From: CAZEHS01 sp964424355
GTDB taxonomy: Bacteria; Bacillota; Clostridia; Peptostreptococcales; Acidaminobacteraceae
Length of the DNA: 64,000 nucleotides
Direction: 5' to 3'
Assembly (NCBI GenBank): GCA_964424355.1
Contig: CAYRIO010000005.1
Span: 109,263-173,262, forward strand
Part shown: one piece after another, positions 17,251-25,925 of the stretch
How positions within the stretch are numbered: the first letter of the stretch is position 1
How the letters are laid out: every line of letters starts with the position of its first letter
The notes under the pieces: model-generated
Database searches by the model: none
Seen by the model: the letters and a program-made list of their open reading frames with translations, nothing else
What the model was told of the DNA's origin: nothing
Position numbers and translations under genes: made by a program

Positions 17251-18579
17251 ATGAAAGTAGCAGTCATCGGATGTACCCATGCAGGCACCGCAGCTATTGT
17301 GAATATTGCCAAGCTTTACCCGGATGCGCAGATTACCGTCTATGAGCGCAATGATAACATCTCCTTCTTATCCTGCGGCATCGCGTTGTATGTCGGCGGT
17401 GTGGTGAAGGATTCCCAAGGCTTGTTTTACAGTTCGCCGGAAAAGCTGGCGGATATGTGGGTGACGACCCGGATGCAGCATGATGTGGAGGCGGTGGATT
17501 TTGCCGAAAAACGGCTGACTGTCCGAAACCTGGTGACGGGAGCAATCTTGGAGGATACTTACGACAAGCTGGTCCTGACCACAGGATCCTGGCCCATCAC
17601 CCCCCCGATTCCGGGGATTGATCTGGACAACATCGTGTTGTCCAAGAATTACAGCCACGCCAATGTCATCATTGAAAAAACTAAAACCGCCAGGAAAATT
17701 GTAGTGGTGGGGGCGGGATACATTGGGGTTGAGCTGGTAGAGGCCTTTGAAATGAACGGCAAAGAGGTGACGCTGATTGATTCCTCAGACCGGGTCCTGA
17801 GCAAATACCTGGATCCGGAGTTCACTGAAAAAGCGGAGGCCGCCATGAGCGGTCATGGGATCAAGCTGGCCCTGGGTCAGACGGTGCAAAAGTTTGAAGG
17901 GGCCGGTGGCAAGGTCACCGCGGTTGTTACCGACAAAGGGCGCTATGAGGCGGACCTGGTGATCCTGTGCATCGGCTTCAAACCCAATACGGATCTTTTC
18001 AAAGGCAAGCTGGAGATGCTTTCTGGCGGGGCGCTGGTAGTGAACGCCTACATGGAAACCTCTCAGAAGGATGTATTCGCAGCCGGGGATTGTGCCGCGA
18101 TTCACTATAATCCTACAGGAACCGCAGGCTACATTCCGCTGGCGACCAACGCCGTGCGGATGGGGACCCTGGTTGCCAGGAATCTGAAGGCACCCACGGT
18201 GAAGTACATGGGCACGCAGGGGACCTCCGGCATCAAGATCTACGACCTGAACATCGCCTCCACCGGCCTGACCGAGGAGGGCGCGGGGCTCTGCGGCGGG
18301 GCAGCGGTTGAAAGTGTCACCGTGAATGACAGCTACCGGCCGGAATTCATGCCCACATCAGAAAAACTGCTGCTGAAGGTGGTTTATGAGAAGGAATCCC
18401 GGCGGATCGTGGGGGCCCAGATCGTATCAGAGATAGATCTGACCCAGTCCATCAACACCCTATCCCTGGCCATTCAGACCAAGCTGACCATTGATGAGCT
18501 GGGCTTTGTGGATTTCTTCTTCCAGCCCCATTACAACAAGCCCTGGAACTTCCTCAATGCGGCGGGTCTGCAGGCTTGA
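17251..18579 (+). CDS. nox: FAD-dependent NADH oxidase / CoA-disulfide reductase-type flavoprotein
   Basis: A 442-residue flavoprotein of the pyridine-nucleotide-disulfide family close to water-forming NADH oxidase. Visible features: N-terminal FAD motif with VIGCTHAGTAA, redox Cys in SFLSCGIALYVGG, NAD-binding GAGYIGVELVEAF, the second FAD motif VFAAGDCAA, and a dimerisation domain ending FFFQPHYNKPWNFL. The start at 17251 has AGGAGG. It probably reduces O2 to water with NADH as an oxygen defence in an anaerobe. CoA-disulfide reductases and NADH peroxidases share the fold and the single Cys, so the exact substrate is not certain. Confidence 0.88.
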   Translation: MKVAVIGCTHAGTAAIVNIAKLYPDAQITVYERNDNISFLSCGIALYVGGVVKDSQGLFYSSPEKLADMWVTTRMQHDVEAVDFAEKRLTVRNLVTGAILEDTYDKLVLTTGSWPITPPIPGIDLDNIVLSKNYSHANVIIEKTKTARKIVVVGAGYIGVELVEAFEMNGKEVTLIDSSDRVLSKYLDPEFTEKAEAAMSGHGIKLALGQTVQKFEGAGGKVTAVVTDKGRYEADLVILCIGFKPNTDLFKGKLEMLSGGALVVNAYMETSQKDVFAAGDCAAIHYNPTGTAGYIPLATNAVRMGTLVARNLKAPTVKYMGTQGTSGIKIYDLNIASTGLTEEGAGLCGGAAVESVTVNDSYRPEFMPTSEKLLLKVVYEKESRRIVGAQIVSEIDLTQSINTLSLAIQTKLTIDELGFVDFFFQPHYNKPWNFLNAAGLQA

Positions 18580-18602
18580 AAGCAAGAATGATGCTTGTGA
18601 TC

Positions 18603-18632
18603 GCCCCCGGTGTTAAATCCGGGGGTTTTGTT
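18603..18632 (+). terminator. Terminator after NADH oxidase gene
   Basis: CCCCCGG-TGTTAAAT-CCGGGGG followed by TTTTG. Confidence 0.8.
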
Positions 18633-18701
18633 CAAATCCGTGTATAATGGAGTCAAACGGTGCTTTCAGAGGCACCCATTACAGGTGAACGGGGGAAGAC
18701 G

Positions 18702-19454
18702 ATGAAACTGATATCATGGAATGTAAATGGCCTGCGGGCCTGTGTAGGAAAAGGATTCATGGATTATTTCAGCGGCGTGGACGCCGACATCCTCTGCCTG
18801 CAGGAAATCAAATTGCAGGAAGGGCAGATTGTCTTGGAAACCCCAGGATACCACCAGTACTGGAACTACGCCGTCAAGAAGGGCTATTCCGGCACGGCCA
18901 TCTTCACGAAGCAGGAACCCCTGTCCGTACGCTATGGCCTCGGCGCTGAGGAGCATGATCAGGAGGGCCGGGTCATCACCCTGGAGATGAACGATTTCTA
19001 TATGGTGACGGTGTACACGCCCAACTCAAAGAAAGAGTTGCTCCGGTTGGATTACCGTATGACCTGGGAGGACGATTTCCGCGCCTTCCTCAAAGAGCTG
19101 GAGAAGACAAAGCCGGTAATCCTCTGCGGGGACCTGAACGTGGCCCATCAGGAAATCGACATCAAGAACCCCAAGACCAACCGGAAAAATGCGGGCTTCA
19201 CCGACGAGGAACGGGGAAAGATGACAGAGCTCCTGGCGGCAGGGTTTGTGGACAGCTTCCGCTATTTTTATCCGGATCGGACGGATGCCTATACCTGGTG
19301 GTCGAATTTCGCCAATGCCCGGGAAAAGAATATCGGGTGGCGGATCGACTATTTCATCGTGTCCGAAGGGCTGAAACCCCGGCTGAAGGATGCGGGTATC
19401 CAGCCGGAAGTTCTGGGAAGCGATCATTGTCCCGTGGTACTGGAACTGGCATGA
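18702..19454 (+). CDS. xth: Exodeoxyribonuclease III (AP endonuclease)
   Basis: A 250-residue Mg-dependent nuclease of the Xth/ExoA family for base-excision repair at abasic sites and 3'-5' degradation of duplex DNA. Motifs in order: ISWNVNGLRAC, CLQEIKLQ (metal Glu), YSGTAIF, GDLNVAHQEIDI (catalytic Asp/Asn), WRIDYF and the terminal SDHCPV with the catalytic His. The start at 18702 follows a GGGGAAG site. A TATAAT-like box lies just upstream. Monocistronic, with a terminator 15 bases after the stop. Confidence 0.96.
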   Translation: MKLISWNVNGLRACVGKGFMDYFSGVDADILCLQEIKLQEGQIVLETPGYHQYWNYAVKKGYSGTAIFTKQEPLSVRYGLGAEEHDQEGRVITLEMNDFYMVTVYTPNSKKELLRLDYRMTWEDDFRAFLKELEKTKPVILCGDLNVAHQEIDIKNPKTNRKNAGFTDEERGKMTELLAAGFVDSFRYFYPDRTDAYTWWSNFANAREKNIGWRIDYFIVSEGLKPRLKDAGIQPEVLGSDHCPVVLELA

Positions 19455-19468
19455 TCTGAAAATGATAG

Positions 19469-19511
19469 AACCCGTACAGGCCTTGGAATATCCAGGGCCG
19501 TACGTGTTTTA
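19469..19511 (+). terminator. Terminator after exonuclease III gene
   Basis: CCGTACAGGCCTTGG pairs with CCAGGGCCGTACG (one bulge) and is followed by TGTTTT. Confidence 0.7.
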
Positions 19512-19566
19512 GGGCGTGTTTAATGGGTATGCATGGGATGTCTTTCAGAATATCCGAGGTGATCGA

Positions 19567-20472
19567 ATGTTTACGAATAAGCGGCTGGACCAGGCATTTT
19601 CAAGAGCTCCCATCATTCCCTTCGATGATTCCCACCGGTTCATCATCCTCAGCGACTGTCATCGGGGGGATAACAGCATCTCCGATGAGTTCGCCCACAA
19701 TCAGAATCTGGTGCTCCATGCCCTGGAGTACTATTATCAGAACGGGTACACCTTCATTGAGAATGGGGATGGGGATGAACTCTGGGAACACGCCCGGTTC
19801 AGCCATATCCGGTTCGCCCATGGGGACATTTACGATCTGATCCAGAAATTCCATCTGGCAGACCGGTACCTGATGATTTACGGGAACCACAACATGCAGT
19901 TCAAGGATGACAAGGCCGTTAAGGATACCCTGCATACCTATCGGGATGAGTACACCGGAGAGCAGGTTCCGCTGTTTGACGGAATCATCACCCATGAGGC
20001 GGTGATTCTGGAATACAGTCCTTCGGGACAGATGCTGTATGTGGCCCACGGGCATCAGGGGGATCTCCTGAACGACCAGCTCTGGCGGCTCAGCCAGTTC
20101 TGGATGCGGTATTTCTGGCGGTACATGCACATCATCGGCTTTCATAACCCGGCCAGTCCGGCCAAGAACATGCACAAGCGCCACAAGATAGAAAGGCGCT
20201 TCGTCAAGTGGGTCAAGGAAACCCACCACCTGCTGATCATCGGTCATACCCACCGGCCTAAATTTTCCCGGCCGGACCAGGATCCCTATTTCAATTCAGG
20301 GTCCTGTGTACGGCCCCGGAATATCACGGGGCTGGAGATTGCAAACGGAGAGATCCAGCTGATCGAATGGCGCATCCTGCCGGATGAAGCCGGGCGGCTC
20401 CAGGTTGTCCGGCGGATCATTCGGGGGCCGGAGCGGCTGTCGGATTATGGCTCTCAAGAGGCGAACGCTTAA
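19567..20472 (+). CDS. Calcineurin-like metallophosphoesterase
   Basis: A 301-residue binuclear metal phosphoesterase. Motifs run in family order: ILSDCHRGDN, ENGDGDELWE, YGNHN, VAHGHQGD and IIGHTHRP. The start at 19567 follows GAGGTGA. The layout recalls the UDP-2,3-diacylglucosamine hydrolase-like branch, but a Firmicute without lipid A makes another phosphodiester more likely. Monocistronic. A hairpin that overlaps the stop region separates it from the convergent glgB. Confidence 0.85.
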   Translation: MFTNKRLDQAFSRAPIIPFDDSHRFIILSDCHRGDNSISDEFAHNQNLVLHALEYYYQNGYTFIENGDGDELWEHARFSHIRFAHGDIYDLIQKFHLADRYLMIYGNHNMQFKDDKAVKDTLHTYRDEYTGEQVPLFDGIITHEAVILEYSPSGQMLYVAHGHQGDLLNDQLWRLSQFWMRYFWRYMHIIGFHNPASPAKNMHKRHKIERRFVKWVKETHHLLIIGHTHRPKFSRPDQDPYFNSGSCVRPRNITGLEIANGEIQLIEWRILPDEAGRLQVVRRIIRGPERLSDYGSQEANA

Positions 20473-20515
20473 ATGCCCCATGATCCCTGGATTTCCAGGA
20501 GACATGGGGCATTGT
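20472..20515. terminator. Bidirectional terminator between phosphoesterase and glgB
   Basis: AATGCCCCATG pairs with CATGGGGCATT, with a second inner stem CCTGG/CCAGG. Confidence 0.75.
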
Positions 20516-20523
20516 GCTTCATA

Positions 20524-22545
20524 TCATGTGATCTTTTGAAGGACCAGCAGGGTGCGGCAGGGGGTATAGATGAGAATGCCGGTGGTGTCCGGCTGATCGG
20601 GCAGAGGCCCGGCTGGGTATCGGTGTTCATGGGAAATCCGTTCCTGTCCGCCAAAGGCGGTGCTGTCGCTGTCGAAGACCACCTGGTAGTCACCGTGCTG
20701 GTGGGTCGGCAGAGGAAACGCTGAAAAGGAATCTGTGGGGTGGAAATTGAAGAGGAAGACCAGGTCCTTCTTCCGGAATGCCAGGATTTTCTTGTGCTGA
20801 TCCAGCCAGAGGGCGTGGGGCAGCTCTCCCAAAAGGCTGGCGGCTTGGACAAAGGCCAGCATCTCGCGGTCGAAGCGGTACAGGAATTCATACCGGAGGA
20901 AGGGGTCATCCGCCAGGCTCCACTGCCGGCGGCAGTGCTTGAAGCTCCAGCCGTTGCCCTCCCGGGGGAAATCGATCCATTCGGGATGGCCGAACTCGTT
21001 GCCCATGAAATTGAGGTAGCCGTCGCAGCCCAACGCCAGGGTAACGAAACGGATCAGCTTGTGCAGGTCCATGGCCCGGGAAATCACAAGGCTCTGGCGA
21101 TCCTTGGCCATGTTGGTGTACATCTCCTTATCAGCCAGCCGGAAGATCAGGGTCTTGTCTCCCACCAGGGCCTGGTCGTGGGATTCCACATAGCCGATCC
21201 GTTTTTCCTGGGGCCGGTGGGTGGTCAGCTCATGCCACAGCTGGAGCATATCCCACTTTTCATCCGGGGATTTCAGGATCTTGATCCAGAAATCCGGCAT
21301 TCCCATGGCCAGACGGTAATCGAAGCCGATCCCGCCCGCCGCGATGGGCAGGCACATGCCGGGCATGCCGCTCATATCCTCGGCAATGCTGATGGCATCA
21401 GGACGGATTTCCCGGATCAGCTCGTTGGCGAACTGCAGGTAGGTCAGGGCTTCCACATCGGTGTTCAGGCTGAAGTATTTGCTGTAATCGTCGAAGCTGG
21501 TGCCCAGGCCGTGGTCGTGGTAGCACATGGAGGTGACCCCATCGAACCGGAAGCCGTCGAAATGGTATTCGTCCAGCCAGAATTTGATGTTGGAGAGCAG
21601 AAAGTGCATCACTTCATGCTTGTCGTAGTTGAACAGCTTGGAATCCCAGGCGCTGTGATCGCCCTTGGCCCCCCGGTGGAAGAACTGGTGCACGGTGCCG
21701 TCGAACTCGTTGATCCCTTCAGCGATGTTCTTCACCGCGTGGGAATGGACGATATCCATTAGCACCCGGAGTCCCAGACGATGGGCGGTGTCGATGAGGT
21801 ATTTCAGATCATCCGGGGTGCCGAACCAGGAGGAGACGGCGAAAAAATTGGAGACGTGGTAGCCGAAGGAGGCGTAGTAGGGATGCTCCATGATGGCCAT
21901 CAGCTGGACGGTGTTGTAGCCGCTGGCCTTGATCCGGGGCAGGGTGATATCGGCGAATTCTCGGTAGGTGCCGATGGCCTCCTTTTCCTGGGCCATGCCC
22001 ACATGGGCCTCGTAGATGCACAGGGGTTCCCGGGAATCGTTTCGGAAACCGCCATCGGTCCACTGGAACGGCGTTTCGGGCATCCAGATCTGGCCGCTGA
22101 AATCATGGGTGACCAGGTCCTGAACCGTTTTCCGAATGTAGAGGGGGATCCTGTCCAGGGTCTTGCCATGGGAACGGACCCGCACCTTCACCCGGGAGAG
22201 ATGGGGCAGGGCCTCCCGGCCAGGGAGGAACAGCTCCCAGGAGCCGTCCGGGTGCCGCTGCAGGGGATGGGATTCCCCGTTCCAGCCGTTGAAATCCCCA
22301 ATAAGGTGCAGGGCTTCGGCATCCGGTGCCCATTCCCGGTAGTGCCAGCCGGTATCGGAGCGATGAAAGCCGTAATAGTGATGGCCGTTGGCAAAGGCAT
22401 TGAAGCTCGGATGCGTTCCCAGGAGCGCTTTTTTTATGTGAGCGTATCGATCCATCCGCAGGCGCAGGTCTTTCTCGTAGGGCTTGATCCAAGGATCGAT
22501 CTCTAAGATCTTCAGGGGCTGGGTGGCTTTATGAGAAGTCGGCAT
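20524..22545 (-). CDS. glgB: 1,4-alpha-glucan branching enzyme, GH13_8-like
   Basis: A 673-residue branching enzyme that makes alpha-1,6 branches in glycogen-like glucan. An N-terminal CBM48 (YREWAPDAEALHLIGDFNGW) precedes the TIM barrel with DIVHSHAV, the nucleophile Asp in DGFRFDGVTSM, the acid/base Glu in SIAEDMSGMP and the third acid in YVESHDQ. The architecture and motifs (MCYHDHGLG, FANELIREI) resemble the eukaryote-type GH13_8 subgroup rather than the common bacterial GH13_9. The start at 22545 follows AAAGGAG. No glgA/C/D/P genes are adjacent, so here the gene stands alone. Confidence 0.92.
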   Translation of the reverse strand: MPTSHKATQPLKILEIDPWIKPYEKDLRLRMDRYAHIKKALLGTHPSFNAFANGHHYYGFHRSDTGWHYREWAPDAEALHLIGDFNGWNGESHPLQRHPDGSWELFLPGREALPHLSRVKVRVRSHGKTLDRIPLYIRKTVQDLVTHDFSGQIWMPETPFQWTDGGFRNDSREPLCIYEAHVGMAQEKEAIGTYREFADITLPRIKASGYNTVQLMAIMEHPYYASFGYHVSNFFAVSSWFGTPDDLKYLIDTAHRLGLRVLMDIVHSHAVKNIAEGINEFDGTVHQFFHRGAKGDHSAWDSKLFNYDKHEVMHFLLSNIKFWLDEYHFDGFRFDGVTSMCYHDHGLGTSFDDYSKYFSLNTDVEALTYLQFANELIREIRPDAISIAEDMSGMPGMCLPIAAGGIGFDYRLAMGMPDFWIKILKSPDEKWDMLQLWHELTTHRPQEKRIGYVESHDQALVGDKTLIFRLADKEMYTNMAKDRQSLVISRAMDLHKLIRFVTLALGCDGYLNFMGNEFGHPEWIDFPREGNGWSFKHCRRQWSLADDPFLRYEFLYRFDREMLAFVQAASLLGELPHALWLDQHKKILAFRKKDLVFLFNFHPTDSFSAFPLPTHQHGDYQVVFDSDSTAFGGQERISHEHRYPAGPLPDQPDTTGILIYTPCRTLLVLQKIT

Positions 22546-22624
22546 GGGTGCTCCTTTCAACTGTTCAGAGGGAGAAACGGCGGGGTCTGGTCCATTCATA
22601 CCTGATTCTGCGGGTTTTACGCAA

Positions 22625-23785
22625 TTATATCCCCAAAGCCCCCGTTACGTAATTCCAGGAGCGGTTCAATTTGTAAAGATCCTTGTCGTTGAGCAGGTCG
22701 TAACCGGCGGGGGCGTCCAGCACCTGCCGGATCGGAAGGATCCGGAACGTTTTACTGCCGTTTCCGGGGCTTTGGTCTACCCAGGTGGGGACAAAACTGA
22801 CAGCCTGCACCGTGGTCACCCCCTCTTTCTTCAAGATGTCCAGATGGGCGATGACACCGGCAGCCCGGGGCTCGGTCCGCTGGGCAGAGATGAAGTTCCC
22901 CAGGGAATAGGCCACGAACCGGTTCTTCGTCACGCCGTACCTGTCCGTGACAGGGGCCAGCACCTGGCCTTGGACCACGTGGGGATGGGTTCCCAGAACA
23001 ATGTCGGCCCCCTCCTCAAAGCAGGCGGCGGTCAAGGCCTTTTGCGTGTCGTTGGGCTGCTGCTGGTATTCCTGACCGAAATGCAGGGAGACGATGATCA
23101 GATCCGGACTTTTCTCCCGGGCGGTGCGGATATCGGCCCGGATTTTCGCCTCATCAATCAGATTCAGGGAAAATTCCTTGCCGGTGTCCAGGGCGATGCC
23201 GTTGGTCCCATAGCTGTAGGCCATGAGGGCCGTTCGGATATGATTCTTCTCCGTGATCAGAATCCGGTCCTCCTCCGGGGTGCGGAAGGTGCCGGTGTGT
23301 TCGATGCCGGCCTGGTCCAGAATGTCCAGGGTGCGGCTGAGGCCGTAGAAATGCCGGTCCAGGGAGTGATTGTTGGCCGTGGTGACGATGTCGACACCGA
23401 TATCCGTCAGGGCATCCACAAAAGGATCCGGGGTGTTGAAGGTGGGATATTCCGAATAGGTCTTGTCTTTCCCGGAGAAGGTGGTCTCCAGGTTGCCGAT
23501 CAGCAGATCGGAGTCGGCCAGCTCGGGTTTGATGAGGCTGAAGGACTCCCGGAAATCGTAGCCCGCCTGCGTGTGCGCCGCCTCGTACTGCAGCTTGTGG
23601 CACATGATGTCGCCTACGGCCGTCAGCTTCAGGTGGTATTCCTCCGGCGGGGCGGGTTCTGAAACCGCCGGGACGGCTGGGAGGGGAGCTGCGGCTGATG
23701 GGGCCGGTAGCGGCTCGGCGGCGGCGCACCCGGCTATCAGGGCGGATGCAAGGAGCATGATGAACAGTTCTTTTTTAAGGAGCAT
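22625..23785 (-). CDS. CapA-family lipoprotein (PGA_cap metallophosphatase fold)
   Basis: A 386-residue exported lipoprotein (lipobox LIAGC near residue 20, then an Ala/Pro-rich linker). Domain motifs of the CapA/PgsA family are present: VGDIMCHK, IGNLETTFSG, TANNHSLDR, SLHFGQEYQ and GTHPHVVQG. In Bacillus, CapA takes part in poly-gamma-glutamate export; most clostridial relatives are unlinked to capsule genes and their substrate is not known, as here. The start at 23785 is preferred because AAAGGA lies about eight bases upstream; 23794 is an alternative. No capB or capC nearby. Confidence 0.88.
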   Translation of the reverse strand: MLLKKELFIMLLASALIAGCAAAEPLPAPSAAAPLPAVPAVSEPAPPEEYHLKLTAVGDIMCHKLQYEAAHTQAGYDFRESFSLIKPELADSDLLIGNLETTFSGKDKTYSEYPTFNTPDPFVDALTDIGVDIVTTANNHSLDRHFYGLSRTLDILDQAGIEHTGTFRTPEEDRILITEKNHIRTALMAYSYGTNGIALDTGKEFSLNLIDEAKIRADIRTAREKSPDLIIVSLHFGQEYQQQPNDTQKALTAACFEEGADIVLGTHPHVVQGQVLAPVTDRYGVTKNRFVAYSLGNFISAQRTEPRAAGVIAHLDILKKEGVTTVQAVSFVPTWVDQSPGNGSKTFRILPIRQVLDAPAGYDLLNDKDLYKLNRSWNYVTGALGI

Positions 23786-23927
23786 AGGATCCATCCTTTG
23801 TCATCGAGAGTTGCCTGAATTATAACATAAATTTCTTATCCCAAAGACTGTAAAATGCGATAAACTGAGGGGGAATCAGGCTTTTGACCGGAACACCGAG
23901 CAGTGACACTGAAAACGGAGGCACCCC

Positions 23928-24863
23928 ATGAACACCCGTGCAGTCACCATTAAAAATCTGAATAAAACCTTCGGCAGCCTCAAAGCCGTCGATAATCTGG
24001 AATTCCATGTGGACCAGGCGGAATGCTTCGGCCTGTTGGGCCCCAACGGGGCGGGGAAAACCACCAGCATGAAGATCCTCTACGGCAAAACGGATCCGGA
24101 CAGGGATTCCGGAACGGTCATCGATATCTTCGGATGCCACCCCGGGAAAGACGCTCTGACCATCAAGACCTTCTCCGCCATTGTGCCCCAACAGGACAAT
24201 TTGGATCAGGAGCTGAATGTCACTGATAACCTGCTGGTCTACTCCAAATTCTATGGCATCCCCACGGCGGTGGCAAAGAAACGCATCGACGAGCTCCTGG
24301 CCTTCATGGAGCTCCAGGAGAAGGCAAAATCCAATGTCCGGGAGCTTTCGGGGGGCATGCAGCGGCGGCTCACCATTGCCCGGGCCCTGATCAACAATCC
24401 CCGGATCCTGATTCTGGACGAACCCACCACCGGGCTGGACCCCCAGGTGCGGCACCTGATCTGGAACAAGCTGCGGGAATTGAAGGAGCAGGGGGTCACC
24501 ATCCTCATGACCACCCACTACATGGAGGAGGCCTTTCAGATCTGCGACCGGCTCATCGTCATGGATAAGGGCCGAAAAATCCTGGAAGGGAATCCCCGGA
24601 GCCTGCTGAAGGAAAACCTGGAGCGGTTCGTCATGGAGGTGTATGGCGTGAAAGGGGAAAATGCCGGGTTGGGGGCCTGTATTGCGGCAACCGGTCTGCG
24701 GCAGGAAATCCATATGGACACGCTTTTTATTTTCAGCGATGGGCAGGATCGGCTCACTCAGCTGGGAGAAAGCCTTCGGGAGGTGGATTTTTATATCCGC
24801 CACTCCAATCTGGAAGATCTTTTCCTTAAAGTGACAGGGAGGAGCCTCAATGAACTACAATGA
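23928..24863 (+). CDS. ABC-2 exporter ATP-binding protein (NodI/DrrA-like)
   Basis: A 311-residue ATPase with Walker A LLGPNGAGKTT, Q-loop VPQQDNLD, signature LSGGMQRR, Walker B ILILDEPTTGLD and switch TTHYME, plus a ~75-residue C-terminal tail typical of NodI/DrrA-type exporters. It overlaps the permease gene by 14 bases. Together they should form a simple exporter of a lipid, polysaccharide or drug-like molecule; the substrate is not evident. Confidence 0.93.
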   Translation: MNTRAVTIKNLNKTFGSLKAVDNLEFHVDQAECFGLLGPNGAGKTTSMKILYGKTDPDRDSGTVIDIFGCHPGKDALTIKTFSAIVPQQDNLDQELNVTDNLLVYSKFYGIPTAVAKKRIDELLAFMELQEKAKSNVRELSGGMQRRLTIARALINNPRILILDEPTTGLDPQVRHLIWNKLRELKEQGVTILMTTHYMEEAFQICDRLIVMDKGRKILEGNPRSLLKENLERFVMEVYGVKGENAGLGACIAATGLRQEIHMDTLFIFSDGQDRLTQLGESLREVDFYIRHSNLEDLFLKVTGRSLNELQ

Positions 24864-25638
24864 AACCTATAGTCCTCCGGTTTGGCACCGGCGGCTGCTC
24901 AGCGTATGGTACAGGCATTACCGGGTATACACCAGCAATTTTTTAAGCAATGCGTTTCCTCCCTTTATGGAACCCCTGATCTACCTGGCGGGGCTGGGAA
25001 TCGGGATGGGCACAGCCATGAATACCGGAGATATCGGCTATACCTTGTTTTTAGGGAGCGGTCTCATCGTCACCAGCGCCATGTTTGCCGCCGCCATGGA
25101 GTGCACCTATGGCACATTCATCCGGCTGGAGTTCGACCACGTGTATGATGGGATGTTGGGCGCCACCCTGTCCCCAGAGGATCTGATCGCCGGGGAGATT
25201 TTTTTCGTCGGCACGAAGGGTTTCTTCTTTTCCTTCGCCGTGCTGGCGGTGATCTGGGCGGCGGGCATCATCAGCTATCCCCTCAGCATCCTGACGGTTT
25301 TTGTGGGCTTCCTCACGGGGATCATGTTCGGTGCTCTGGCCATGTTCATCACCTCCTTGGTACGGAACATCAACCACTTCAACTTTTTTTTCACCGGTCT
25401 GCTCTCGCCGATGTTCTTCTTTTCCGGCGTGGTGTTTCCCTTGGAGAATCTGCCGGCCTCCCTGCGGTTTTTCGCAGAAGTGATCCCCCTCACCCATGTG
25501 GTGCGGCTGGCAAGGGCGCTGTGCGTTCCGAGGCTGCTGGAAGCCGGACTGCTCTGGGACCTGGTCTACTGCGTCGCTTTCATTGCGGTGTTCGGACTGT
25601 TGGCTTCCCGGGGAATGAAAAAACGTCTGATCGGCTGA
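24850..25638 (+). CDS. ABC-2 exporter permease (NodJ/DrrB-like)
   Basis: A 262-residue membrane protein with six hydrophobic segments and the ABC2_membrane features MECTYGTFIRLEFDHVYDGM and the C-terminal PLTHVVRLARALCV. It is the partner of the ATPase directly upstream (14-base overlap). Just after its stop lies one copy of the repeat that bounds the AT-rich 25.7-27.7 kb segment. Confidence 0.92.
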   Translation: MNYNETYSPPVWHRRLLSVWYRHYRVYTSNFLSNAFPPFMEPLIYLAGLGIGMGTAMNTGDIGYTLFLGSGLIVTSAMFAAAMECTYGTFIRLEFDHVYDGMLGATLSPEDLIAGEIFFVGTKGFFFSFAVLAVIWAAGIISYPLSILTVFVGFLTGIMFGALAMFITSLVRNINHFNFFFTGLLSPMFFFSGVVFPLENLPASLRFFAEVIPLTHVVRLARALCVPRLLEAGLLWDLVYCVAFIAVFGLLASRGMKKRLIG

Positions 25639-25652
25639 GGTGGATACAAATA

Positions 25653-25700
25653 AAAACTACCGGCCCAAAGGTTAATTCCGGGTTCAGTTGACCGGTGCAT
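25653..25700. repeat. Left copy of repeat pair bounding the 25.7-27.7 kb segment
   Basis: Order on the plus strand: AAAACTACC, then AAAGGTTAATT (25667-25677), then GGGTTCAGTTGACC (25680-25693), then TGCATA. The outer and inner blocks recur in inverted orientation at 27651-27702, while AAAGGTTAATT recurs there in direct orientation. Confidence 0.7.
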
Positions 25701-25863
25701 ATCGAGAAGAATAGTCCGAAACCAAACAGAAATACACAATTGAAATGACACATAAAAGGATTGTTTTTCTTGAACAACGAGGCCTCTGAAGCATAACCGG
25801 TGGGGGGGTACTTATAACAGAGAACCGGCATCGGAAAAGCAGGCACACATTTAAAAATCATGC

Positions 25864-25903
25864 AAAAAGGCCCTGGATATGTGAATTTATCCAGAGCCTT
25901 TTA
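25864..25903. terminator. Terminator downstream of the 25926 diguanylate cyclase
   Basis: AAAAAGGCCCTGGATA pairs with TATCCAGAGCCTTTT. It has T-rich ends on both strands and serves the minus-strand gene. Confidence 0.8.
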
Positions 25904-25925
25904 TTTAGGTGGAATTATACCGAAA

